NCBI GenBank assembly: GCA_018813905.1
Contig: JAHJAO010000098.1
Span: 1 to 33,175, forward strand
DNA length: 33,175 nt
Source of the DNA: Candidatus Omnitrophota bacterium
Lineage (GTDB): Bacteria; Omnitrophota; Gorgyraeia; B26-G9
Direction of reading: 5' to 3'
Part shown: one piece after another, positions 16,543 to 23,828 of the stretch
Position numbering within the stretch: position 1 is the stretch's first letter
Layout: every line of letters begins with the position of its first letter
Notes under the pieces: model-generated
What the model was told of the DNA's origin: nothing
The model's input: the letters and a program-made list of their open reading frames with translations, nothing else
The model's database searches: none
Position numbers and translations under genes: made by a program

Positions 16543-17214
16543 ATGGAGAGTTTGTTTTTTGACCCAGTACGGGAGATGGTCGAGAGGATACTTAGTTTTG
16601 TTTCCCTGACCATGGTGGCTTTTCTGGTTGTAATTATTGGGTGGATAATAGCTAAAACAATCCGTAGTTTGGTTGCCCGAGTTTTAAAGGCTGTAAAACT
16701 GGATAAGCTTTCAGAGCGCGCCGGGATTGCCAAGTTTCTTTCAAAAGGCGAAATAAAATACAACCTATCTGACCTGATCGCGATTCTAGTCTATTGGCTG
16801 CTTATGCTTATCGTGATCATGGTTACGGCGAATGTGTTGGGTTTGACTACGGTTGCGGAATTAATGGACAAGATAGTTTTTTATATCCCGAATGTTTTGG
16901 CCGCGCTTATTGTGTTGGTAATCGGAGCGTTACTTGCGGTTTTCGTCCGTAAAGTTGTGGAGACTACTTCCAAGAACGCCGGACTTACTCACGCCAAAGG
17001 CATGGGTATGCTTGCGCATACCGTGATTGTAATCTTTGCGATTATTATCGCTTTGGAACAGTTGAAAATCGGTATAACTATTCTTTCTCAGTTTATTACG
17101 GTTATTTTAGGCTCTGTAGGTTTGGCCTTAGCGTTATCGTTCGGACTGGGTTGCAAGGAGATAGCTGCGCAAATCGTAAAAGATTTTCTCGAAAAGAATA
17201 AGATAAAAAAGTAA
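16543..17214 (+). CDS. Small MscS-type transmembrane-helix protein lacking the beta domain
   Basis: A membrane protein of about 223 aa in the 'conserved TM helix' group related to mechanosensitive channels. Hydrophobic segments lie at about residues 17-36, 75-100, 110-135, 155-172 and 178-200. The last, glycine/alanine-rich one (LGSVGLALALSFGLGCKEIA) resembles the pore helix of MscS. The protein stops shortly afterwards, so the soluble beta and C-terminal domains of MscS are absent. ATG 16543 is chosen over the in-frame GTG at 16537 because aggagg (16532-16537) is correctly placed for the ATG. It lies between panB and panE with no evident link to pantothenate synthesis. Confidence 0.7.
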   Translation: MESLFFDPVREMVERILSFVSLTMVAFLVVIIGWIIAKTIRSLVARVLKAVKLDKLSERAGIAKFLSKGEIKYNLSDLIAILVYWLLMLIVIMVTANVLGLTTVAELMDKIVFYIPNVLAALIVLVIGALLAVFVRKVVETTSKNAGLTHAKGMGMLAHTVIVIFAIIIALEQLKIGITILSQFITVILGSVGLALALSFGLGCKEIAAQIVKDFLEKNKIKK

Positions 17215-17248
17215 ACACACAGTACGGATTTTGATTTTAATGTAGCAG

Positions 17249-17310
17249 ATAGTCCACGGTTTTAGTTGCGGGAGGGGGTGACCTCTTGAAAAATTAAAAC
17301 CGTGGACTAT
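17249..17310. repeat. Perfect 16-bp inverted repeat with 30-nt loop
   Basis: The arm atagtccacggtttta (17249-17264) is the exact reverse complement of 17295-17310. The 30-nt loop contains a purine-rich gggaggggg and an inner complement acctc. No run of T follows on either strand, so this is not a standard intrinsic terminator. The compact size and perfect arms suggest a REP-like or MITE-like element, or a structured RNA in the gap before panE. Which of these it is cannot be decided here. Confidence 0.75.
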
Positions 17311-17330
17311 TGAATATTTAAGGGAAAACA

Positions 17331-18269
17331 ATGAAAAAAATTGTTATTGTCGGTCCCGGCGCGATTGGTTGTCTATTTGCGGCGTATCTTGCCCGAGGTA
17401 AATATGCTGAGGTCTGGGTGTTGGATAAAGACGTAAGGCGCGCGAGGAAAATTACGGCTTCCGGCATTACCGTGGATGCTTTAAACAATAAAAGTTTTAA
17501 AGTAAAAGTCAATATTACCGCGGACGCCGCAGAGATAAAAAGTTGCGACCTGGTGATAATCTGCGTTAAGTCTTATGATACCGAATGCGCGGCGAAATCG
17601 ATTGAGAAGCTTTTAGGGGAAAATAGCCATGTTTTGACTTTGCAGAATGGCCTGGGAAATATCGAAATAATCGCGGAAATGGTCGGCCGGGAACGGGTAT
17701 TGGCCGGCGTAACTTCACAGGGCGCGACTTTGATTGAAGACGGACATATTCGTCATGCCGGTTACGGAGATACGGTTATCGGTCGCCTCGACGGAAAACT
17801 TACGGTTGCCATGCGTGATGTCCGGGATATTTTTGCTCGGGCCGGATTTCCCACGCGGCTTTCTAAAGATATCAATAGTTTAATTTGGAGCAAGCTTATT
17901 ATCAATGTTGGTATCAACGCACAAACGGCAATTACCCGGCTGCATAACGGGCGTTTAGTAGAATTTGTTGGTACAAGAGAAATTTTGTCTCTGGCTGTAT
18001 CGGAAGCAGTGCGGGTGGCCAAGAAAAAAAGGATCAAGCTGATTTATGATGATCCGATCCAAAAAGTAGAATCCGTATGTTTGGCCACATCCGCCAATAT
18101 CTCTTCAATGCTGCAGGATGTATTAAAAAAGAAAAAGACGGAAATCGATTATATAAATGGTGCGATTGTGCGCCAGGCAAAGAGTTTTAATCTGCCCGCG
18201 CCGGCTAACTTAATGCTTACCAACTTTATTAAAACCATAGAATCGACTTACGATAAACAAGTGAGATAA
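17331..18269 (+). CDS. panE: 2-dehydropantoate 2-reductase (ketopantoate reductase)
   Basis: PanE reduces ketopantoate to pantoate with NADPH. The 312-aa protein opens with the Rossmann motif VGPGAIGCLFAAYLA (7-21), has LTLQNGLGN (102-110), and carries the catalytic Lys at 188 in LIWSKLIINVGINAQTA, followed by the C-terminal helical domain. Length is normal for the PanE/ApbA family. It completes the pantoate steps begun by panB 1.7 kb upstream. An aaggg-like site lies just before the ATG. Some family members act on other 2-oxo acids, but panB nearby supports PanE. Confidence 0.87.
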   Translation: MKKIVIVGPGAIGCLFAAYLARGKYAEVWVLDKDVRRARKITASGITVDALNNKSFKVKVNITADAAEIKSCDLVIICVKSYDTECAAKSIEKLLGENSHVLTLQNGLGNIEIIAEMVGRERVLAGVTSQGATLIEDGHIRHAGYGDTVIGRLDGKLTVAMRDVRDIFARAGFPTRLSKDINSLIWSKLIINVGINAQTAITRLHNGRLVEFVGTREILSLAVSEAVRVAKKKRIKLIYDDPIQKVESVCLATSANISSMLQDVLKKKKTEIDYINGAIVRQAKSFNLPAPANLMLTNFIKTIESTYDKQVR

Positions 18270-18271
18270 AA

Positions 18272-18301
18272 ACAAGCATATCTTCTTAAGAGATGACTTG
18301 T
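18272..18301 (+). other. Hairpin directly before the Shine-Dalgarno of the acsE paralogue
   Basis: acaag (18272-18276) plus catatct pairs with agagatg plus cttgt (to 18301), about 12 bp with one mismatch and one bulged A, closing a 5-nt loop. It starts 2 nt after the panE stop and ends 2 nt before cggaggt, the ribosome site of the next gene. No T-run follows. It may be an RNA-processing or stabilising element, or a weak terminator. Confidence 0.4.
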
Positions 18302-18315
18302 GTCGGAGGTAATGC

Positions 18316-19197
18316 GTGATTATTATTGGAGAACGTATTAATAGTTCCCGTTCGCAGATAGCCAAAGCGATTGGGGAGCGAAACACAGATTTTATCGCGC
18401 ATGAAGCCAATCTTCAGGCTGACTTGGGAGCGCAATATTTGGATGTCAATTGTGCCGCAGGTTTGGATAAAGAAATCGAGGATCTTGAATGGGTGATTAA
18501 AACTATCCGCAAAGCGACCACTACGCCCATCTGCTTAGATAGCCCCAATCTAGAAGCGCTGGAAGCGGGGGTGTCTTTGCTCGCCGGTGAGCCGGTATTT
18601 ATTAATTCCATAACGGCAGAGCTAGATAAACTTAATCAAATTATTCCGTTGCTCAAAAAGCGTGATGACCTAAGAGTGATTGCTTTAACGCTCGATGAGC
18701 GGGGGGTGCCCAAGACGGTACTTGAGCGTATCGAAAACGGCCAAAAGATTATAGAGTTTTTTAAAAAACAAAATATTAATCCCGAACGCCTCTTTTTTGA
18801 TTTTTTAGTACAACCTTTAAGTACCCAGCAGGAGCAAGCCGCTATTTTTCTGGAAACACTTAAACAGGCAAAACAGTTAAGCTGGAATACGGTATGCGGT
18901 TTGAGCAATATCAGTTTTGGACTGCCGCGTCGAACAGTGCTTAATGCGGCTTTTTTGGTGTCGGCGGTTGCGTCTGGTTTGGATGCGGCAATTATTGATC
19001 CAACAGATTCGGTTATGACCGAGATGTTAGCGGCGATGGAAGTAATTTTGAGCCGGGATAATTATTGTTTGAATTACATAAAAAAAATGAAGAAAAAAAT
19101 ATATGAGTATAAAAGTATTCATTGCCGCCACGCAGCAAAACGACGGCAAAACCACAGTAAGCTTGGGTCTGATCTATTGCTTAAAGAAGATTTTTAA
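18316..19197 (+). CDS. AcsE-like pterin-binding methyltransferase paralogue
   Basis: A second methyl-THF methyltransferase-type TIM barrel (293 aa). It starts MIIIGERINSS and keeps the methyl-THF binding set: D75 (CLDSP), N97 (FINSIT), D162 (FFDF) and N198 (GLSNISFGLP). It starts at GTG with ggaggt 5 nt upstream. It lacks the NVTPDSF motif of dihydropteroate synthase, so I favour methyl transfer to a corrinoid protein. That protein may be CFeSP or one encoded elsewhere. The last 36 residues (MKKKIYEYKS onward) look unlike the family and are read from DNA that encodes the next protein, overlapping it by 95 nt. Two A-runs (19080-19087, 19093-19099) precede the overlap, and a shift there would end the protein near 19090 or 19106. 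Confidence 0.8.
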   Translation: MIIIGERINSSRSQIAKAIGERNTDFIAHEANLQADLGAQYLDVNCAAGLDKEIEDLEWVIKTIRKATTTPICLDSPNLEALEAGVSLLAGEPVFINSITAELDKLNQIIPLLKKRDDLRVIALTLDERGVPKTVLERIENGQKIIEFFKKQNINPERLFFDFLVQPLSTQQEQAAIFLETLKQAKQLSWNTVCGLSNISFGLPRRTVLNAAFLVSAVASGLDAAIIDPTDSVMTEMLAAMEVILSRDNYCLNYIKKMKKKIYEYKSIHCRHAAKRRQNHSKLGSDLLLKEDF

Positions 19198-20197
19198 AAG
19201 AATCGGGTTCATAAAACCGGTTGGGCAGCGTTATCTGATTGAAGAAGGCTATAAAGTGGATGAGGATTCAGTACTGATAGAACATGTTTGTCATATGAAA
19301 GATACCTTAAAAGATATGAGCCCGATCGCGGTCGAGCGCGGTTATACCGAAAAATACATCAAAAAGCCAAACCGCATGCGCCTGGTAAAACAGATAAAAA
19401 AATCATTCAGTCAGATCGAAAAAAATAACGATTTGGTGATTATTGAAGGTACCGGTCATGCCGGCGTGGGCTCGGTTTTTGACCTGTCTAATGCTTCTGT
19501 TGCGCATCTATTGAAGGCGAAAGTTATATTGATAAGTTCGGGCGGAGTGGGCCGCCCGATAGATGAGATCTTGTTAAACAAAGCGCTTTTTGATAAAGAA
19601 AATGTGGAAATCATGGGCGTAATTGTAAACAAGATTTTACCGTCTAAATACGAGAAGGTGAATGAACTGGTTAGGAAAGGCTTGAAAAGAAAAGGCATAA
19701 AAGTTTTAGGCGCGATTCCTTATGAGCCGATTTTAAGCAAACCCACAATGAAACAGATTTATGAAGAAATTAACGCTAAGATTTTACATGGTGCAGAATT
19801 TTTGGATAATACGACGGTAGAGAAAACGGTGGTCGGAGCGATGGAGCCCCATGAGGCACTCAACTATATCGATGACCGCAGTCTAATCATTACCCCTGGC
19901 GACCGGGAAGATATAATTCTTACCGCTATCAGTATGCAACTTATTTATGGCGATAGCGGGCCGTCGATTGCGGGCCTGGTCTTGACCGGCGGAATTTGTC
20001 CTCACCCCTCAGTGATGAACCTCGTAAAGTGTACGGATATCCCGGTATTTTTGGTCAAAGAGGATACATACAGTGCGGCTTCCCGTATCCATGATTTAAC
20101 CGTAAAGATCCGGCCCCAGGATAAAACCAAAACGAACCTGGTTATTGACCTCATTAATAAATTTGTAGACATTAAAAGTATAATAAATAATTTTTAG
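19103..20197 (+). CDS. BioD-like ATPase plus DRTGG domain protein (stand-alone Pta N-terminal module)
   Basis: A 364-aa protein with an N-terminal P-loop domain of the dethiobiotin synthetase/CobQ type (AATQQNDGKTT, with G15-K16-T17; GTGHAGVGS near 116-124) and a C-terminal DRTGG domain at roughly 215-325 (GDRED 266-270, LTGG 294-297). Together these two domains make up the regulatory N-terminal half of long phosphotransacetylases, but the catalytic PTA_PTB domain is missing, so it should not make acetyl-phosphate itself. It is coupled to the acsE paralogue by a long overlap. A sensory or regulatory role around acetyl-CoA is an inference; the ligand is unknown. Confidence 0.8.
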   Translation: MSIKVFIAATQQNDGKTTVSLGLIYCLKKIFKRIGFIKPVGQRYLIEEGYKVDEDSVLIEHVCHMKDTLKDMSPIAVERGYTEKYIKKPNRMRLVKQIKKSFSQIEKNNDLVIIEGTGHAGVGSVFDLSNASVAHLLKAKVILISSGGVGRPIDEILLNKALFDKENVEIMGVIVNKILPSKYEKVNELVRKGLKRKGIKVLGAIPYEPILSKPTMKQIYEEINAKILHGAEFLDNTTVEKTVVGAMEPHEALNYIDDRSLIITPGDREDIILTAISMQLIYGDSGPSIAGLVLTGGICPHPSVMNLVKCTDIPVFLVKEDTYSAASRIHDLTVKIRPQDKTKTNLVIDLINKFVDIKSIINNF

Positions 20198-20206
20198 CTT
20201 TATTCG

Positions 20207-21274
20207 ATGAAAAAAATCTTAGTTATCAACCCTTTTGGCGTAGGGGATGTGGTTTTTACATTTCCCCTTATTCGGGCTTTGAAGAAAACATACCCGGATA
20301 GTTCGATCAGGTATCTTTGCAACTCTCAGGTCGAGCCGATTCTTAAAAATAACCACGATATCAACGAGCTTTTATTTTACAGCCGCGGCGATTTAAAAAA
20401 AATTAAGCAGAAATCTCTATTAAGTTATATAAGAAAGATAGTTGAGGCGGTATGGAATTTAAAAAAGATAAATTTTGATTTGGCGGTGGATTTGTCGTTG
20501 GTTTCCCAGTATAGTTTTATCCTATGGCTGGTTGGGGTTAAAAAAAGGTACGGATTCGACTCTAGAGGCCGGGGATTTTTTTTAACCGATAAAATCGTAT
20601 TGTCCGGCTTTAAAAATAAACACGTCGTAGAATACTACCGGGATTTGTTGGCCAAGGTCGGAATCAATTCCTTTGAAAAAAGTGCGGAGTTGGCAGTGGC
20701 AGACGAGGATAAAACCTTTGCCGATGATTTTTTTAAAAATCATGGCCTGACCGAACAAGATATTGTGATCGGGCTTGCGGCATTTGGGGGTGAGAGCTGG
20801 GGAACGAACGCCAAGAATAAACACTGGCCGCTTGAAAAATACGCTCGACTTTCTCAAAAAATCATAGACCGGTTTGGCGCAAAAATTATTCTTTTCGGGA
20901 CACAAAAAGAAAAAAATCTGGCCGAGAAGTTAATCCGGATTGCCGGAAGCAAAAATATTATAGATGCGGTTGGCAAAACCAGTCTCGGGCAGCTTATGGG
21001 TATAATCGAAAAACTTAATTTATTTATCGGCAACGACGGCGGCCCGTTACATATTGCGGCAGGCTTAGGAGTAAAAACCGTATCTATCTTTGGGCCTGTG
21101 GATGAGAAGATTTATGGTCCGATCGGGAATCCCGCACGGCATAGCGTGATTTGCAAGGATTTATCTTGCCGGCCGTGTTATAAAGATTTTAAAATTTCCG
21201 GCTGCGAAAAAATGGATTGCCTTATTCAAATTAATGAAGATGAAGTGTTGAAAGCTGTGGAGAGTTTATTATGA
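20207..21274 (+). CDS. Glycosyltransferase family 9 (heptosyltransferase-like)
   Basis: A 355-aa GT-B fold protein of the WaaC/WaaF/WaaQ family, which moves heptose or a related sugar onto lipopolysaccharide core. The N-terminal motif is NPFGVGDVVFTFPLIRAL, and the C-terminal donor-site motif is GNDGGPLHIAAGLGVKTVSIFGP. It is soluble or peripheral, with no signal peptide. Its presence implies an outer membrane with a glycolipid, though not necessarily a classical LPS. It starts 9 nt after the previous gene without a clear ribosome site, and overlaps the next gene by 4 nt (ATGA). Acceptor and sugar cannot be assigned. Confidence 0.85.
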   Translation: MKKILVINPFGVGDVVFTFPLIRALKKTYPDSSIRYLCNSQVEPILKNNHDINELLFYSRGDLKKIKQKSLLSYIRKIVEAVWNLKKINFDLAVDLSLVSQYSFILWLVGVKKRYGFDSRGRGFFLTDKIVLSGFKNKHVVEYYRDLLAKVGINSFEKSAELAVADEDKTFADDFFKNHGLTEQDIVIGLAAFGGESWGTNAKNKHWPLEKYARLSQKIIDRFGAKIILFGTQKEKNLAEKLIRIAGSKNIIDAVGKTSLGQLMGIIEKLNLFIGNDGGPLHIAAGLGVKTVSIFGPVDEKIYGPIGNPARHSVICKDLSCRPCYKDFKISGCEKMDCLIQINEDEVLKAVESLL

Positions 21275-22401
21275 AAATTCCTTTTATTGATTTGAACATA
21301 CAAGATAAGCGGATACGGATTGAGCTGAAAAAGAAAGTGGCCCGGGTGTTAGACTCTAACGATTTCATCTTAGGAGCTGAGGTACGGTGTTTTGAGTCGG
21401 AATTTGCCGCTTACTGCCAAAGCAAATTTGCCGTCGGCTTAAATTCGGGGACTGACGCTTTATTCCTGTCGTTATTGCATTTTAATATCGGGCCGGGGGA
21501 CGAGGTGATTTGCCCTGCTTATAGCTATATTGCGACGGCTTTGTGTATTTCTTATACGGGAGCGAAACCGGTTTTTGTGGATATCGACGAGAAGACATAT
21601 AATATCAACCTGGGACAAATCCAGGAGAAAATCAACAAAAGGACTAAAGCAATAATCGTTGTGCATCTGTATGGGCAGGCCGCGGATATGGTCGAAATAT
21701 GCCGTATCGCCCGCAAGTATAATTTGAAGGTTATTGAAGACGCAGCCCAGGCCCATGGCGCTGAACTTAAAGATATACACGGGGCTTGGCGTAAAGCGGG
21801 CACATTCGGTGATGTGGGATGTTTCAGTTTTTATCCGACCAAAAATTTGGGCGCGGCCGGGGATGGGGGAATGGTGGTTACAGACAACAAATACACTTTT
21901 CAGAAACTTTTGAGTTTACGCGATCAGGGCCGAAGAGGCAAAGAACGTTATTTGCATTGGATAAAAGGATACAATTCCCGCTTGGATTCGATACAGGCCG
22001 CTATTTTGAGGGGAAAAATGAAATTTTTAGATAAATGGAACAAGTCCCGTCGCAGATGGGCGCATCTCTATTCGCAAAAATTGTCCGGGATAGACGGGGT
22101 TACGATACCATACGAGGCGCCGAACAAACGGCACATTTTTCATATTTATGCTTTAAGAATTAGAAAACGGCGGGACGATGTATGCCGGGCGCTTTTTAAA
22201 AAAGGTGTTCATGCCGCAACTATATATAATGTGCCTTTGCATCTGCAGCCGGTGTATAAAGAATTAGGTTATAGGAGGGGCGATTTTCCGGTCGCGGAAA
22301 AAGTATGCAAAGAAATTTTGTGTTTGCCGATGTACGCGTCTTTAGAAGAAAAGCAGATAAATTTTGTAATAGAGACTTTTAAACAGATTTTCGAACAATA
22401 A
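21271..22401 (+). CDS. DegT/DnrJ/EryC1/StrS family PLP-dependent sugar aminotransferase
   Basis: A 376-aa fold-type I aminotransferase that normally aminates a keto group on a nucleotide sugar. The PLP Schiff-base Lys is K191 in FSFYPTKNLGA, the pyridine-contacting Asp is D157 in VIEDAAQAHGA, and GLNSGTDALFL (56-66) forms part of the cofactor site. Length is typical. Overlap with the GT9 gene (ATGA) suggests both act on the same surface glycan. The sugar substrate is not decidable from sequence. Confidence 0.9.
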   Translation: MKIPFIDLNIQDKRIRIELKKKVARVLDSNDFILGAEVRCFESEFAAYCQSKFAVGLNSGTDALFLSLLHFNIGPGDEVICPAYSYIATALCISYTGAKPVFVDIDEKTYNINLGQIQEKINKRTKAIIVVHLYGQAADMVEICRIARKYNLKVIEDAAQAHGAELKDIHGAWRKAGTFGDVGCFSFYPTKNLGAAGDGGMVVTDNKYTFQKLLSLRDQGRRGKERYLHWIKGYNSRLDSIQAAILRGKMKFLDKWNKSRRRWAHLYSQKLSGIDGVTIPYEAPNKRHIFHIYALRIRKRRDDVCRALFKKGVHAATIYNVPLHLQPVYKELGYRRGDFPVAEKVCKEILCLPMYASLEEKQINFVIETFKQIFEQ

Positions 22402-22444
22402 AAAAGCAATTAGCGGAACTGTTTTAAGATGAGAATACATAAGT

Positions 22445-23368
22445 ATGAAAAATAAATTATATGATTTGGTTATCGTCGGGGCCGGACCGGCCGGGCTTAC
22501 CGCCTGCCTGTATGCTTTGCGTTTTCGCGGCGATGTATTATTGGTGGACAAGTTAGCCCCGGGCGGTTATTTGGGCGTGATCGGTAAGCTGGAAAATTAT
22601 CCTGGATTTGCCGAACCCATTACCGGACAAGAGTTGCTTGATCGTATTATGGGGCAGTTAAAACAGTATGATTTTAATTTCCAAGCGTTCGAGACAGAGG
22701 ATGTTCGCAAAACAGCAGATAATTATTGGCAGCTTAAAGGGCGGGATGAATCTCTTTTTGCCAAAACAGTAATTATCGCCACCGGGTCCAGCCATAAGCA
22801 ATTGGGGGCAAGAGGAGAAGAAGAATTTAAAGGCAAGGGAGTTTCTTATTGCGCGACTTGCGACGGCCCTTTATATAATAAGCAGGATGTTGTGGTTATC
22901 GGCGGAGGAAATACGGCCTTGGAAGAAGCGCTTTTACTTACCCAGTTCGCGGCAACGGTTACGATTATACACCGTCGGGATCAGTTCCGCGCCGATCAGA
23001 TTTTACAAGAGCGAGTTGCGGGCAATAAGAAGATAAAGATTTTAATGGATTCGGTATGCACAGAGATAGTTGGCGAGCTTCAAGTCGCAGCGGTAAAAGT
23101 TAAGGATAAATCCGGCACGGTAAAGGATATCCTTTGCCGCGGGGTATTTATTTCCGTAGGGATGAGCCCGCAAACACGGTTTTTAAAGGATATTGTGGAT
23201 ACCGATAGTGAAGGTTATATTGTTGCGGACGAACACATGCGTACTAAAGCTGCCGGGGTTTTTGCAGCTGGTGATTGTCGTAACGGGGCATTGCGTCAGG
23301 TTATTACTGCCTGTGCCGATGGAGCGGTTGCCGCTAATTCCGCCTGGGCCTATCTTGCGGGAAAATAG
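22445..23368 (+). CDS. trxB: Thioredoxin reductase
   Basis: TrxB transfers electrons from NADPH through FAD and a redox disulfide to thioredoxin. The 307-aa protein has the FAD motif VGAGPAGLTA (11-20), the redox pair C136/C139 in SYCATCDG, the NADPH motif IGGGNTALEEAL with HRRDQFRA (176-183, whose Arg residues favour NADPH), and the final FAD motif GVFAAGDCRNGALRQVITA. Length is standard. It follows the aminotransferase by 43 nt, a gap without a clear promoter, and is followed by a 188-nt gap before rpsO. Confidence 0.92.
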   Translation: MKNKLYDLVIVGAGPAGLTACLYALRFRGDVLLVDKLAPGGYLGVIGKLENYPGFAEPITGQELLDRIMGQLKQYDFNFQAFETEDVRKTADNYWQLKGRDESLFAKTVIIATGSSHKQLGARGEEEFKGKGVSYCATCDGPLYNKQDVVVIGGGNTALEEALLLTQFAATVTIIHRRDQFRADQILQERVAGNKKIKILMDSVCTEIVGELQVAAVKVKDKSGTVKDILCRGVFISVGMSPQTRFLKDIVDTDSEGYIVADEHMRTKAAGVFAAGDCRNGALRQVITACADGAVAANSAWAYLAGK

Positions 23369-23383
23369 TAAACGGATATTAGC

Positions 23384-23490
23384 CTAACTTATTATATTTA
23401 ATAAAGTTATGTTTTAAATTTTAAGTTAGAAAATCGGGGTAGGCTATGATTATCCCGGCTAGGCGTTTTGTCCCGGGAGGGTGTTTTCTA
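23384..23490. other. Structured intergenic region between trxB and rpsO
   Basis: Several complementary segments lie in this gap. ctaactt (23384-23390) pairs with aagttag (23423-23429). tagaaaa (23427-23433) pairs perfectly with ttttcta (23484-23490). Inside, cggggta pairs with tatcccg (one G-T) around a 9-nt loop, starting near 23435. The first two stems share 23427-23429 and cannot form together. No T-run directly follows a stem, so it is not an obvious terminator. It precedes the rpsO promoter, so it would be the 3' end of the trxB message rather than an rpsO leader. Confidence 0.4.
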
Positions 23491-23495
23491 AATTC

Positions 23496-23524
23496 TTTAC
23501 TTTTATAGGGTGTTATGTTAAAAT
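23496..23524 (+). promoter_or_regulatory. Promoter for rpsO-pnp
   Basis: TTTACT (23496-23501), a 17-nt spacer and TAAAAT (23519-23524) preceded by TGT, giving an extended -10 element. Predicted transcription begins near 23531, just ahead of the strong Shine-Dalgarno ggaaggaggtga (23535-23546) of rpsO. The resulting leader of about 26 nt is too short for the structured region upstream to act on it. Confidence 0.6.
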
Positions 23525-23556
23525 ATAAAAACTTGGAAGGAGGTGACTAAATATAT

Positions 23557-23826
23557 ATGCCTACAAAAAATTCGCAGAAACAGAACTTAATAAATGACTT
23601 TAAGATACATGCCAAAGACACGGGTTCAGCGAGTGTGCAAATTGCTTTACTTACGGAGCGCATAAACGGTCTAACCGAACATTTAAAAATGCACAGGAAA
23701 GATTATAGTTCCCGCGTTGGCTTATTACAGCTTGTATCTACGCGTCGGCGGTTATTAAAATATTTAAAACGACAGGATTTTAAAAAACATAAAGACATTT
23801 TAGATAAACTCAATATAAGGAAATAA
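23557..23826 (+). CDS. rpsO: Small ribosomal subunit protein S15
   Basis: S15 binds 16S rRNA early in 30S assembly. The 89-aa protein is exactly the usual length, with the characteristic DTGSASVQIALLTERINGLT (about 21-40), HRKDYSSRVGLLQLVSTRRR and LLKYLKR. It is preceded by a long perfect Shine-Dalgarno and followed after 2 nt by pnp, the widespread rpsO-pnp arrangement. Confidence 0.97.
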   Translation: MPTKNSQKQNLINDFKIHAKDTGSASVQIALLTERINGLTEHLKMHRKDYSSRVGLLQLVSTRRRLLKYLKRQDFKKHKDILDKLNIRK

Positions 23827-23828
23827 AA

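Noticed and set aside
18316-19197. Dihydropteroate synthase (FolP)
   Set aside because: The fold is shared, but the NVTPDSF motif is missing and the residues match the methyl-THF methyltransferase AcsE.
19103-20197. Phosphate acetyltransferase (Pta)
   Set aside because: Only the N-terminal BioD-like and DRTGG domains are present; the catalytic PTA_PTB domain is absent.
23384-23490. A known riboswitch or the S15 autoregulatory leader
   Set aside because: I could not match any riboswitch consensus, and the predicted rpsO transcription start lies downstream of this structure.
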